NCBI RefSeq assembly: GCF_040183065.1
Contig: NC_091128.1
Location: 179,178,668-179,242,667 of the forward strand
From: Periplaneta americana
Lineage: Eukaryota; Arthropoda; Insecta; Blattodea; Blattidae
Length of the DNA: 64,000 nucleotides
Direction: 5' to 3'
This document shows, in pieces, positions 36,354 to 48,910 of this stretch. Both the position numbers and the translations under genes were made by a program. The notes under the pieces were generated by a model. It saw only the letters and a list, made by a program, of their open reading frames with translations, was not told where the DNA came from and ran no database searches. The stretch's first letter is position 1. Each line of letters opens with the position of its first letter.

Positions 36354-38331
36354 CAGAGACATGATGTGAGGTGAGAAAATGCCGGGTGACACGTGGCCCA
36401 CTGCTAGCGTGATTTCCAGCGAGTGTATAACCATTTCTCCGGCACTTCTATAATACATAACAGTACTAACAATAAATGTTCAATAATTTGGACTTACGAT
36501 GCTCATAGTCGTTGCTGAAAATAGTCCCCATTTGCCACCACACACAACTGACATCTTTTGATAAATGAATGAACAACACTCTGAAGTTCCACATCATTGA
36601 TAGCCTCGATTTCTTCTCGTATATAGTCTTTTAGGTCATCTATAGAATGAGGATTTTTCCTATAAACCCTACCTTTTAGTGTTCCCCATAAATAAAAATC
36701 ACAGGGTGTTAGATCTGGGCTTCATGGAGCCCACAAATTATCACTTATTAGTCTCATACCAAAAATACACTATAATTCCCTCATTGACATGTACACAGGT
36801 TCACACAATGAGAATTTGTTGTTAGGCATTACCTAAGGGTCGTATTCATAGACGAGACTTTGGACCAAAGTTGACTTTGGAAAGTACAAAGTGACCATTT
36901 TCCTATTCACAGTCGACACTTTGAGGAAAGTAAACTTCAATCTTGACTTTACTTCGAAGTTGCCGAAAATCTAGACTTTGACTTTGACTTTCGTTCGTGG
37001 ACATAAGGAAAATGGCTGATATTTGGAAAATTGTTGAATTTTCCGAGAATATTGAGGACATCCAGGAGATTATTAAAGCTGCTCATGTTCCTTAGCGTAT
37101 TATTATAGATTATAAATTCAAATCCAGGTACAGATTTGATAAACAGACAGTATTAAATATCCTCGTCATGTTTCAACTTTCATTGATGAATAATCAAAGA
37201 GGATTATCTGTTCCACCAATAAATAATACAACTTATTTCATCGCGAGTTTATGCTGTAGGTAAGGATTAATAGCTTACCGTAATATTGATTCTTACTATT
37301 TAATTCTATAGAGGATAGGTTATACAGTTGGAAATGCAGTTAATTTATAATTCTTGCGGTCGTCTTAATACTGTTTTCTGCTTATTGATTTAAGATCATT
37401 TTTAAGTAGTTTCTGCAGATATGCAGGGAATAACTCTACCAGTTGTCAGCAGGATAATATGTCTCTTTCATAGTCTGTTATTGGTGGAATCCTTTCTTCT
37501 ATATCTTCACAACAAAATTATTTTACAATGAAATAATTTCAGGGCTTAATGTGAAACTAACGTAACTACAATATATGTTTTATTCACAACAAAATTCTTA
37601 ACAAGCAATACTATTTCAGATAAACTATACCATCATGTTTTGTAATTATGAATTGTGTTATATACAAGACTGTTCGAACTGAGTTACGATTTTTTGTGGC
37701 CAGGTAGAAGAACAAATTATTATCTATTGGTGTAAAGACCTAAAAATGTCAATTTTTGTACTTACGTTAGTTTCACAATAAGCCCTCGAATAATATTATT
37801 CTTATGTAAAGCTGCAAGAACTATTAACAATGCTTAACATGTACTGATATTCAATTGTTTCATTGATTTGTGACTCAAAAGATGGCTTTGATTGTGGCAA
37901 TGCCTACTCTATTTCAGCCATCTATTAATTTAATTCGTTTAGAAGGCAGTGATTGTGATTGTCAACATTAGAGCAAGATCGTCAGATCTCGACTTACCAA
38001 AGCCAAAGTCAAAGTCTCAGAAGTATTGTCTATGAATAGGACTTTTAACAAAGTTAAACTTTACTATGAAAGTCAACTTTGGGAAGTCTTCATCCAAAGT
38101 CTAGTTTATGAATACGGCCCTAAATACACAATAATCAGTAAACTTTATACACTAACTTTGTGCACTTGAAGAATCAAGACTTTTGTAACACGACTTGTGA
38201 CTACAGCGAATGCCATATGGTGACTGAGGATCTATTATGCCGCACGTCCAACAACCTGTGCATCGCAGACCGCACAGGGAGCGTGCCGCCAGTAACCAGG
38301 TGTTTTCTCGCCTCACGTCATAATGTCTCTG
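36354..38331 (-). mobile_element. Mariner-superfamily relic, interrupted by a Harbinger element
   Basis: Ends CAGAGACAT(G/T)ATG...GTGAGG(T/C)GAGAAAA are inverted repeats, with TA at 36352-36353 and 38332-38333. The minus strand at about 36765-36503 encodes the C-terminal part of the transposase, SPDLTPCDFYLWGTLKGRVY and NPHSIDDLKDYIREEIEAIN, with one stop before SPDLTP. The Harbinger element at 36837-38120 lies inside it, so the mariner is the older of the two. Confidence 0.85.
36837..38120 (+). mobile_element. PIF/Harbinger transposon relic (HARBI1-like N-terminus)
   Basis: TIRs GGG(T/C)CGTATTCATA(G/A)AC..AGACTTTGGA and a TAA duplication (36834-36836, 38121-38123) are diagnostic of PIF/Harbinger. 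The plus strand from the ATG at 37011 encodes MADIWKIVEFSENIEDIQEI, a stop, then YRFDKQTVLNIL, matching the N-terminus of HARBI1-type nucleases. The DDE domain is missing. It is nested in the mariner element. Confidence 0.88.
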
Positions 38332-38333
38332 TA

Positions 38334-40190
38334 AAAGTTAACAAGTACAGTGTATGCTACTTATTATGGTCACTTTTGACTGCTGTTAAACTAATAACAT
38401 TAGTCTACTTATAACAGTGACTGAAAAAAGTTTTCAGTGTTTAATATAAAACTTCAAGACAATACAATACTGTCACCACTCAAATAAATCGTCTTTTGTT
38501 GTTGTGTTGCCATTCTTCTTCACCACACAAGACTGTCAATCAATCCTTCGTAGTTTCACACTCTATCAGTTTCATTCTAAACGTGCTCAGGCAAGGCACA
38601 ATAATAATAATAAAGTCAATCCCGTCTGCTTTATAAACACAATTTGGAAAGAATTCTGGAATAATTTTCGGTCACTCTTCTATCCATCTTTCTGCCGCAG
38701 AGAAATCAGATTCTTCTGCTCTCCATACGTTCATTTCTGTTCCTCCCATCGATAAAACTATCCTTTTGTTGCCACAAAACTGCCTTTCCCCATTTTCTTA
38801 GCATGATCCTGCATTTCTTGTTGCACGATATGAGCTCATCTTGTTAACGAACATTGGTGAACGTGAACCAAGGTTTTAAAGGGACTCCGCCTGGCTGTCT
38901 GTCCCACCGCGTTTCCACTTTCCTTTGCCACTCTCAGGATACTGTCTCGGTTTTTTAATAGCTTGCACGAAATGGGCCATATAGCGTTCAATAATTTAAA
39001 TTTTATCTGTAATCGATCAGTCTTTACATTTATTTTACATGCTTGCCATAGTTTCACTATGGCAACAATATGACCATCACAAATCAAAAGCTGAAACTCT
39101 ACTGTTGGTGTGTGTTTGGTTTCACTGTTAGCACACAATTTTAAAAAGAGAAAGCTACCAAAGCGCCCATCAAGTTTTTTAGGGTGTGGAAGGGAAGGGT
39201 TGAATGCCACTGCATTGTGTTTCAGTCACCTCTGCTTCCACCTCTTTTTGAAACAGTGTACTGGAAATCCACTTCTTCAACATTGACCAGTGTTACAGTA
39301 GTATTCTATTTCCAATACGTATTCAGGGAGGAAATTAATAAATTGGAAGAAAGTGAAAACATAAGCCAAATAATTGATTACAATAAACAAATTTTTTGCA
39401 ATGTTGTAGTATCTCTCTAAGGATTTCATAAAAGTGACGTCATCAGCCAAGTGATAACATTATCTCTTGATTACAATAAGTGGCATGCACTGTAGTTTTA
39501 GTAGGATTGCCAAAACAAATGCTCAGAATCACTACTTCACTACATAAATGTATACTCTAACATACAAAATGCGGAAGCCTTTTTTCATAATCAGAAAAAA
39601 GTTTTACCTTTTTTATTTCTCAGCATAATGTAACAAACACCGCTTTATGAATCTTGTAGAGTTGTTCTTCGTATGGAATTTACAGCAGATCTATTTTCTT
39701 CTCCACTGCTCTTGGCCACTTATGTGTGAACCTTTGATAAGGTTGCATAGAGGCTACATTGATGTAATTCTCAAAATGAGAAATAACTGTGATCTTTCCT
39801 ATGACTTTTACACTCAGTACTACCAAGGAAACAAGCTAAACCCTTAAGAGCTGGTAATTATATTGTACCCCATGTTCAAGTTTCAGTGGAGCTTCTGGCA
39901 CTTTTATGGGTAATTGTGAAACACAGGCATGCCATTTCGGGTGAGAGACATAGGCCAGTTTTACAGCAATCCTAAACATATTTAGTATAACTTGTTACTT
40001 GTGGGCCATCCCAAACCCCGACCTCGACCCCTGAGAGCGCCAGTCCTTATATACCCGTCAGTCAAGGCCTTCTGACAAATAAAAGCAACTGACAATAGAT
40101 ATCTCAGTCGTGACAACCTCATAAAATATCCTATCAATTAAATAATCGATCTTGCTACGTACAACATAATTATATTATATTATTTTATTA
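38334..40190. other. Unassigned intergenic stretch
   Basis: The longest frame, 38836-39210 minus (124 aa), contains no domain I know and lacks splice or promoter support. Confidence 0.35.
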
Positions 40191-40199
40191 TTACCCATT

Positions 40200-41452
40200 T
40201 CAGCGAATACTGACGACCACTGCAAAATACGACAATTTGGTCCAGGGAGCATTCGCTTTTGGCACAAGGATGATTTATGTAACATGTTTCTAAATTATTA
40301 GTCTTTTAAATACCGGTACATTCTTTAATAAATCACTCAAAGACAAATGTGAATATATAGGATGTGGAGTGAGTATGAAGTTATTATTATTTTTTATTTT
40401 TTGGCGCATCATTTTTACGTAAATAACGACAAATAAAAACTAACATGCCACATAACATTATTTTAAGAAATACAGGAAACAAGCATGAATATTATTCACC
40501 ATTCTTAATGATCTTGGGATAGAAAAAAAACGTATGGAATAGAAATTACACACAAATGTGCGTTTAATAAACAATAAGCAAACCATCTTCGATTAATCAT
40601 TTCAAAACAACGTGAATATAGCGTGGATTGTGTAGGAAAATAATTTCTTATATGTTGCTCCCAATGTGCATCATTGTTAAGTTATGAAAACAAATGAAAA
40701 TTAACATGGCATATAAACACTATTTGAAGAAAGATAGGAGGTATTAATTATTATATTCAGCGTTCTTAATGATCTTCGGATGGAAAATAACAATGAAATA
40801 TGTATACAATAGAAATTACATACAGGTAGGTGAGCATATAAAAAACAGTAAGTAGAATCATATTATTTGATTAATAAGCTTAAATTACTCCAGGTTTAGT
40901 GTAAGAGTGGCCTATATCTAACGGTCTCCCAGCAAATTACTTAATTTAAAAACAAAAAAATCGTGTTAGAAATTGAATTTGTGTATTTTCTCTGAAACTT
41001 TCCAAATATTTGTAGGCAGTCTTTTACATTAAATTGCCGAAAATTGGTTTATAGCGCAGCATTGGCAGTGATAAAATTGTGAATTATTCGTTCAGTGGCA
41101 TTTCGTAGTGCTTCATGTTTAGCAAGACTTCTGACTTCTGATGCATTCAAACAATTATAAAATACGATAATTTGGTCCAGGGAGCATCCGTTTTTTGATG
41201 CAAAGATAATTCGTTTGGTGTGTTTCTTAATTGAAATTATGAAATGGCGTTCCTGTGCTTCACATTTAATCAATTCAATTGCAGTTTGAATTGAATTACA
41301 AGTGTTGCTGTAAAATCTGCAGAGAACCGTTCAAAGCTATCACAGAAATATCCTGTCTTATTTACGACAGAATGATACAAATTGTTTTGCACTGATGACT
41401 TCTCTATCCTAGAGTTCATGTGATGTTTTGTAACAAGGGATAGTCTGTTCAT
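40200..41452 (-). pseudogene. Unrecognised repeated coding-like region
   Basis: The minus strand at 41452-41049 encodes a coherent protein-like stretch with one frame slip near 41275 (NKTGYFCDSFERFSADF ... IELIKCEAQERHFIISIKKH ... EVRSLAKHEALRNATERIIH). A diverged piece of the same sequence recurs at about 40220-40300 (shared AATTTGGTCCAGGGAGCAT). Between them two ~262-bp degenerate direct repeats lie at about 40350-40610 and 40613-40870. I do not recognise the family; a decayed transposon is most likely. Confidence 0.4.
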
Positions 41453-41487
41453 AAAAAGAAAACATGTAAAGTAAAGACTATTATGAC

Positions 41488-42439
41488 TAGGGCTAGGATT
41501 TTGATGACCTATAAATCATGAAAAAAGTCCTAAAACAATGCATTTATGACCTGAAAATCTTAAAAAAATGCCCTTAAAAATGCTTAGTAGGAAAAGAGGT
41601 TTTGTACTACTTAATATTTAGACTAGTAATTAAATTAAATTCTAGTACCAACATTTAAGTTTATTTAATTTTAAATAATTTTTTCTAAGTGGTACACTTT
41701 AATTAATTATTTTACCTGATGTACTTCCATGTAGTCCACCACAAGGCCACTCTTATCCGGAACTAGCAGGTATAGAGGAGTCTATATTGAAGGGGTGGTT
41801 GGACTGATCCATTACATGGGGTGTACTACGTTAAAATGGCAATATTTGTGTAGAAAAACGATTAAAATATTATACAAAATAATGGGTATTAGCCACCGGC
41901 ATAGCTTGGTTGGTTAAGGCGCGTACCTGCCGATCCGGAGTTGCGCTCGGTCGCGAGTTCGATTTCCGCTGGGGCTGATTATCTGGTTGGGTTTTTTCCG
42001 AGGTTTTTTCCCAATTGTAAGACAAATGTCAGGTAATCTATGACGAATCCTCGGTCTCATCTCGCCAAATATCATATCGCTATCACCAATTCCATCGACA
42101 CTAAATAACCTCGTAGTTGATACAGTGTCGTGAAATAAACAAGTAAAAAATAATGGGTATTAATGGACAAAATATGTATATAAAATATCAAAGGAAATAA
42201 ACATTATTTTATATTAATAATGGGGATTTGTGGCCAAAATTTAATGAAAATGTATAAAAAAATGTCCAAATAAAACAAAAGATGCTCTTATGAGTTAAAC
42301 GGGCAAAAAATGCAAAAAAAATGCCCTAACAAATATGTCTTAAAACACTCGGTTTATCACATAACATATAAATACTAAAGCAGCTATGTTTCTGGCTTAC
42401 TAGAAAAAAAGATGCAATTTCATCAAAATCCTAGCCCTA
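41488..42439. mobile_element. hAT element relic hosting a SINE
   Basis: The 20-bp TIR TAGGGCTAGGATTTTGATGA is identical at both ends; TSD ATTA(T/C)GAC at 41480-41487 and 42440-42447. Little coding potential remains. Net length without the SINE is about 680 bp. Confidence 0.87.
41892..42146 (+). mobile_element. tRNA-derived SINE in the hAT element
   Basis: A box TAGCTTGGTTGG, B box GAGTTCGATTTCC, body with GGTTTTTTCCCAATTG, and an A-rich tail AACAAGTAAAAAA. The 16-bp duplication AAAATAATGGGTATTA at 41876-41891 and 42147-42162 is perfect, so the insertion is recent. Confidence 0.93.
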
Positions 42440-42447
42440 ATTACGAC

Positions 42448-43383
42448 ACTTAAAATGTAGGCTCAGAGTAGGTTTCACGAAATACCTCTATTTCATCATT
42501 GTCCTGGTGCACTGAAACTTGCTGTGACACGGTGTACAACAGCCAAGTGACGTATAGTTTCAGTGCAGTTGGGTCATTGGTCAAAATGAAAATTACCTGT
42601 CATCAGAGAAAAGCTGTAATCGGTACAGTATTGTTTCAAGAATTCTTTTGTCTTGAAATTTATATAGTTCATATTTGCTACCCAAACGTATAATCGCAAA
42701 TGAACTCTGGAGTTGTGTGGCAGTATTCATGCAGATCTGAATGGAGTAGCCCCACCACTGACCAGGCTGTGTGGCACAGACTCGCTGTCTCCTGCTTCTT
42801 GCTTGTGTGTAGAGATTGGTGAGCCACCGTCAATGTTGTTTCTTTTTATTGGAATGCATTCCAGTTATTCATATTGGAGCAGCAGGGAAGATGTGCTGTA
42901 CATACTCTGTGTTCCACAATTATTGTTAATTTTTACTTTAAATAACTTTGTTGCGGTATATGCAGACAGTGAAAGCCCCAGCATGTCTTTCTAGGAAGTC
43001 ACGCCATTCTGTTCGTATATGATCACAAAACATGCCAGGCTTTCATAGCAACTGGATTATGAAGAGTATTTTGGACTCTTCAACCGTGAAGTGAGGTTTA
43101 ATTTGTATGATATCACCCAGGTCAGACTAGCATTTGATGACTTCTCAAAAGTAAGATATATTGTAGATTCTGAATGAACCCAAACGCTGCGCTATCATCC
43201 AGGCCAGGAAGCGTTTCATACTGCTTTATCTGTTCTGCTTGACTAGCCCAAACAATTACATCTGAAGTTCTGGTTATGTTATTTCCCTGTAGCTGTAAAC
43301 AGCATTTAAGTTACTTTTTCAAATAAAGGCTCATTATTTTTAGTAAAAATTATTTCATACATTATTCCAGCTGAATTGATTCA
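42448..43383. other. Unassigned intergenic stretch
   Basis: Open frames at 42499-42693 and 42713-42994 show no domain. Confidence 0.4.
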
Positions 43384-43399
43384 TATTATGAATGTGAAC

Positions 43400-44213
43400 T
43401 CAATATGTTAGGAGAAAATCTACAAACTATTAGGGAAAACACGGGAATTTTACTGGAAGCAACTAAAGAGATAGGTTTGGAAGTAAATCCCGAAAGGACA
43501 AAGTATATGATTATGTCTCGTGACCAGAATATTGTACGAAATGGAAATATAAAAATTGGAAATTTATCTTTTGAAGAGGTGGAGAAGTTCAAATATCTTG
43601 GAGCAACAGTATCAAATATAAATGACACTCGGGAAGAAATTAAACACAGAATAAATATGGGAAATGCCTGTTATTATTCGGTTGAGAAGCTTTTATCATC
43701 CAGTCTGCTGTCAAAAAATCTGAAAGTTAGAATTTATAAAACAGTTATATTACCAGTTGTTCTGTACGGTTGTGAAACTTGGACTCTCACTCTGAGACAG
43801 GAACATAGGTTAAGGGTGTTTGAGAATAAGGTGCTTAGGAAAATATTTGGGGCTAAGAGGGATGAAGTTACAGTAGAATGGAGAAAGTTACACAACACAG
43901 AACTGCACGCTTTGTATTCTTCACCTGACATAATTAGGAACATTAAATCCAGACGTTTGAGATGGGCAGGGCATGTAGCACATATGGGCGAATCCAGAAA
44001 TACATATAGAGTGTTAGTTGGGAGGCCAGAGAGAGAAAAAGACCTTTATGAGGCCAAGACGTAGATGGGAAGATAATATTAAAATGGATTTGAGGGAGGT
44101 GGGATATGATGGTAGAGAATGGATTAATATTGCCCAGGATATGGACCAATGGCGGGCTTATGTGAAGGCGGCAATGAACCTCCGGGTTCCTTAAAAGCCA
44201 TTAAGTAAGTAAG
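43400..44213 (+). mobile_element. LINE family A, 5'-truncated copy
   Basis: Starts just after the RT YADD box ([20 protein letters not shown]) and runs to the tail. A 2-bp change near 44030 shifts the last part of the frame. Perfect 16-bp duplication TATTATGAATGTGAAC at 43384-43399 and 44214-44229. Confidence 0.93.
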
Positions 44214-44229
44214 TATTATGAATGTGAAC

Positions 44230-44885
44230 AAAAATCGTGTAAAATAGACTAAGTATGCCAAAAATCGAACTTTGATATGGGGCCATTCCACGTAAACTTT
44301 GACATAACTACTAAAATTTTAAAGTTAAGTTTTCTGTGGATTTTGATAAGTATGTACTGATAATAAATTCACTCTATGGTTATTGGCATATAACAACCAA
44401 TTACTGATCCTGTGTTCCTTAATATTCCACATTTCTAAATTTAAAGAATGGATAAAAAAATGCCTTGAATTTATAATTTCTATAAACTGTGTTGTGCAAC
44501 TCACTATTCTTTTGTTCTGAAGACAGCCAGTTTCTTGTTTAATATTGGAGGGAATTACTTGTTCTTCATGGGTTCTCCAGTTTCTATGCGAAATATATTA
44601 ATCACATTTGCTTTAGCATAGTTAATAGGTGTTAATGTCACAACCGTGACACAATATGTGAACAGTAATATTTTTCGTACATTTAAAATATTTAGTACCG
44701 GTACATAATACAATATATAACTTCATATAAAAATATCTAGATATTTGCAGATATCATGGTATATGATAATAAAGTTCACACACTGTCACAACCGTCACAC
44801 ACATAAATTAAAAAGGTATTCAATACATATAGCTAGAGCATCATATCTATATATGAGCCCTTACGCATTGCTATCTAATGTTACG
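44230..44885. other. Non-coding stretch with repeated GTCACAACCGT motifs
   Basis: No gene is recognised. Motif GTCACAACCGT(C/G)ACA occurs at 44637 and 44785 and again beyond the LINE insertion (45246, 45427). Confidence 0.6.
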
Positions 44886-45154
44886 TACTTACTTACTGGC
44901 TTTTAAGGAACCCGGAGGTTCATTGCCGCCCTCACATAAGCCCGCCATCGGTCCCTATCCTGAACAAGATTAATCCAATCTCTACTATCATATCCCACCT
45001 TCCTCAAATCCATTTTAATATTATCCTCCCATCTACGTCTCGGCTTCCCCATAGGTCTTTCCCACCGGTCTTCCAACTAACACTCTATATGCATTTCTGG
45101 ATTCATCCATATGTGCTATGCCCTGCCCATCTCAAACATCTGGATTTAATGTAT
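44886..45154 (-). mobile_element. LINE family A, short 3' copy
   Basis: Only the last ~270 bp, starting from the (GTAA)-type tail at 44886. More diverged than the other copies, with small deletions in the GRPRRRW region. Confidence 0.85.
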
Positions 45155-45595
45155 CTGGAAAAAATAAGTTGATATCACTTATCCAAAAACTTCACAGAAA
45201 TCTTGTGTTAAAGAACTCTTGTTGGGAACTCCATGTCATGAAATGGTCACAACCGTCACAAAAAAAGAAAATTGTGTTTTGTAGGATCTACAGTGTCATT
45301 ATTATGTTCTTTTAGATATTTTGAAGTACCTACTTCTGTAAAGACTGTAGATATAATTTTGAACAAATTTGAACATGTAGCCCTATTATTAAAAAAAAAT
45401 ATTTTTTTTTCGCGAGTAGTACAAATGTCACAACCGTCACAATGGAGTGACCCTATGATTCTGCAAGTGTTATGCTAATATATCAGAAAAGAGGGAACTT
45501 AAACACACATGCTTGCAAACTTTAATCCTGCAATTATCTTCTTGCTCACTTTTGCTGACAACTCAGGATGTATAACATTCCCACGAAGTTCCGTG

Positions 45596-45825
45596 GTTTT
45601 TTTTTTTTTTTTTTTAAAGATTTATTTTAGATCGCATAACTGCTGGGTCTTTTTGCGACCACAATATTCATATACAAACAATACAAGACAAGCAATGATG
45701 ATTACAAACAAGGTACACAATATATTACAATGTATCTAGAGGAAAAAAAAAATAAATAAACAAAAAAATTAATAAACAGAGTATATGAGCAGTATAAATT
45801 TTACAATTAAATCATATTATACAAG
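45596..45825 (-). mobile_element. Poly(A) retrocopy of unknown source
   Basis: On the minus strand an AATAAA precedes a ~20-nt poly(A) (T-run 45598-45616), and GAAGTTCCGTG is duplicated at 45585-45595 and 45826-45836. These are the hallmarks of LINE-mediated retrotransposition. The body (230 bp) has no coding match I recognise; it may be a LINE or mRNA 3' UTR. Confidence 0.8.
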
Positions 45826-45836
45826 GAAGTTCCGTG

Positions 45837-46456
45837 TTTGGGCTGGTCAAGCATAACGGATCAGAATACGTGATCTTTTATTGTCTTTTTGGTAGTAATA
45901 ATAAAATGTAACATTTTCTATTGTGCCATTCGTATGGAGAAGTATGAGAAAATGGTGGGAGTACGAAATGCTCACTTCTCAACCTAGACTAGTTAAGTCT
46001 GGAAAGACATGCTGTGAAGATGGGCCAGCACCGGTACCAATATTTTATTATTTCAGACAGAATTAGAAACAAACCAATTTTTGAATCGGTAGCCTGTTCA
46101 TAAAATGGCTACCATTTTTAGGGATCTTGCTGTTACACTGTGATCAATTTCCTGTATATTTTTGACAAATGCAGTGGAATGGTTATGTGTGAGTCTTGGT
46201 GTAATTCCTGTTTAAAAATAAAGTGTAATATTAAGTGTATTCACCTCTTGTGAAGAGACTTTAACAAATGTAAGTTATTTGAGAGTAATGCATGAATACG
46301 GTCATATATAGCAAAGAGATTGTAGTATAATATATGTATATATATAAACTGTGTATTGCATATTTGCACATATTACTGTACTGTGAGTACTTCAGTTTTC
46401 GCAGAATAAACATTATTGCAATACTTCCTTACCTGAGACAATGGTTTTGTTTTAAT
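45837..46456. other. Unassigned intergenic stretch
   Basis: Nothing recognised. Confidence 0.4.
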
Positions 46457-46471
46457 ACAAATGTCAACATT

Positions 46472-48895
46472 ACAACTTACTGGCTTTTAAGGAACCCGGA
46501 GGTTCATTGCCGCCCTCACATAAGCCCACCATTGGTCTCTACCCTGAGTAAGATTAATCCATTCTCTATCATCATATCCCACCTCCCTCAAATCCATTTT
46601 AATATTATCTTCCCGTCTCGGCCTCCCTAAAGGTCTTTTTCCCTTCGGCCTCCCAGCTAACACTCTATATGCATTTCTCGATTCGTCCATACGTGCTACA
46701 TGCCCTGCCCATCTCAAATGTCTGGATTTAATGTTCCTAATTATGTCAGGTGAAGAATACAATGCGTGCAGTTCTGTGTTGTGTAACTTTCTCCATTCTC
46801 CTGTAACTTCATCCCTCTTAGCCCCAAATATTTTCCTAAGCACCTTATTCTCAAACACCTTTAACCTATGTTCCTCTCTCAAAGTGAGAGTCCAAGTTTC
46901 ACAACCATAAAGAACAACCGGTAATATAACTGTTTTATAAATTCTAACTTTCAGATTTTTTGATAGCAGACTGGATGATAAAAGTTTCTCAACAGAATTA
47001 TAACAGGCATTTCCCACATTTTTTCTGCGTTTAATTTCCTCCCGAGTGTCATTTATATTTGTTACTGTTGCTACAAGATATTTGAACTTCTCCACCTCTT
47101 CAAAAGATAAATTTCCAATTTTTATATTTCCATTTCGTACAATATTCTAGTCACGAGACATAATCATAACTTTGTCTTTTCTGGATTTACTTCCAAACCT
47201 ATCTCTTTACTTGCTTCCAGTAAAATTCCCGCGTTTTCCCTAAACGTATGTCGATTTTCTCCTAACATATTCACGTCATCCGCATAGACAAGCAGCTGAT
47301 GTAACCCGATCAATTCCAAACCCTCTCTGTTATCCTGGACTTTCGTAATGGCATATTCTAGAGCAGCTATGGGGACTACCAGCAAAGTAGGGAGGGAACG
47401 TTTCCTACTCACCCCACATTCGCTTGGTTGGCAGGCAAGGGGTAACGCAGTTGTTTTGCAAAATCAAGTGCAGTGGTGGATTCGACACACCTTGCGCATC
47501 AGTAATTTCTCCGATGTTATTTCTTGCTTCTAAATCTTTACAGTCTTTTGTTTATATGAAGTACATGTGTCATACAATAATTATTACAGCCAACTACTGT
47601 GATTAGGCAAATTAAATATTCTTCAATTATTGTATAATCATTCCTTTATCATGAGCACGAAAAATTCTTGAACTATCTTGTGATCGACATAATAAATTGT
47701 TTCCTTTTAAAAACAAGAAAGAAAAAAACAAAGCTCCATTTTCACTTAGCTATATAATAATAAAAAATATAATGATCAACATAATAAACTGTTTTTTAAC
47801 CAATAAAGAAAGTAACTAAGCTCCACTGTCATTTAACTTTAAAACATATTAAACAAAATATACGAGATATGAATGAAACGAAATACTACTGTAGGCCTAT
47901 ACTGCTGGTTTTCATTTTTTTTTTGTTCATGGCTCTCGGAGTTTCTTATTATTAACTAAAAAGGATATATTTGGCTTTAAAGTAGAGAACAATTCAACCG
48001 TAATACTGAAACTAAATGCATGTCTGTGATCCTAGACCTGCAGATACTTTTGGTCATATTCATTTTGGGGGGGGGGGGAACTGCTCACAACAGTAAGTTG
48101 AGTCAAACATAGATACAATACGCATTGTAAATGTGCTCAGACTAGAAAATTGCTCCCCTGGTAGGTATTTAAAGAGATCTAATCCATTTTTTCCTAAACA
48201 CGTTAGTGGCGTGTCTTTTGCATCTCTGTAGTGGCTCTGCTGCTTGGGTAACATCAAATACATATGGATTATTGAACAGACACATCTCCTTGTCCATTGC
48301 AGTTACTTCTGAAAATCTTTCTTGGAAAGAGAACGCATCAAGTAGGCCTAATATGCACTCAAAGTTTTAAATAAGTAAGTTCAGTTCCAGATACTTAATA
48401 AAATACTAAATAACCAAACCCCGAAAATAGCATAAACATATCTTGTTTTGTATCCTTTCACAAATATTACGAAAACAGCTTTTAAAATTGTAAATAAATA
48501 CATGTAAGATCACCAAAGTTCGCTTTATGCTTCCGATCACAGTGGTGTTTAATATTGAAGCGTTTTATATGCACAATTTTAAACCCTCATATTAAGCAGC
48601 GGACTTTTTTCTTTCTGTAAGTAACAAAAAAATTTTTTCTGCCACTCTTCCTGAAACTAACATCTCAAGATCGAAGCCATACCCACTACTGAATGAAACG
48701 TGTCTTTACGAAGCACCAGGCGGAGGAGACGGTCGGTGGAGTGAGGTAAGGAGGCTTTGAATGCAGTGGCCCTTCGGAGCCATTTTCCCCATGGTTGCTC
48801 TAGAGCAAAGTTAAAAAGTAAAGGTGATAGTGCATCTCCTTGCTTTAGCCCACAGTAAATTGGAAACGCATCTGACAGAAACTGACCTATACGGA
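46472..48895 (-). mobile_element. LINE family A copy split by a hAT transposon
   Basis: LINE parts are 46472-47363 and 48806-48895; together 982 bp, from [13 protein letters not shown] to MNLRVP, with a one-base loss near 47165. The outer 15-bp duplication ACAAATGTCAACATT lies at 46457-46471 and 48896-48910. The YADD box is intact ([11 protein letters not shown]). Confidence 0.93.
47364..48797 (-). mobile_element. hAT transposon relic nested in the LINE
   Basis: TIR CAGCTATGGGGA / CAACCATGGGGA and 8-bp TSD (T/C)TCTAGAG (47356-47363, 48798-48805), fitting the hAT consensus nTCTAGAn. The minus strand at 48263-48060 encodes the C-terminal dimerisation end of a hAT transposase (LDLFKYLPGEQF, STFTMRIVSMFDSTYCCEQ). 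The remaining transposase is decayed. A 12-G run lies at about 48066-48077. Confidence 0.88.
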
Positions 48896-48910
48896 ACAAA
48901 TGTCAACATT

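Noticed and set aside
38836-39210. 124-aa minus-strand open frame
   Set aside because: No domain, low-complexity support or splice context; left as unassigned.
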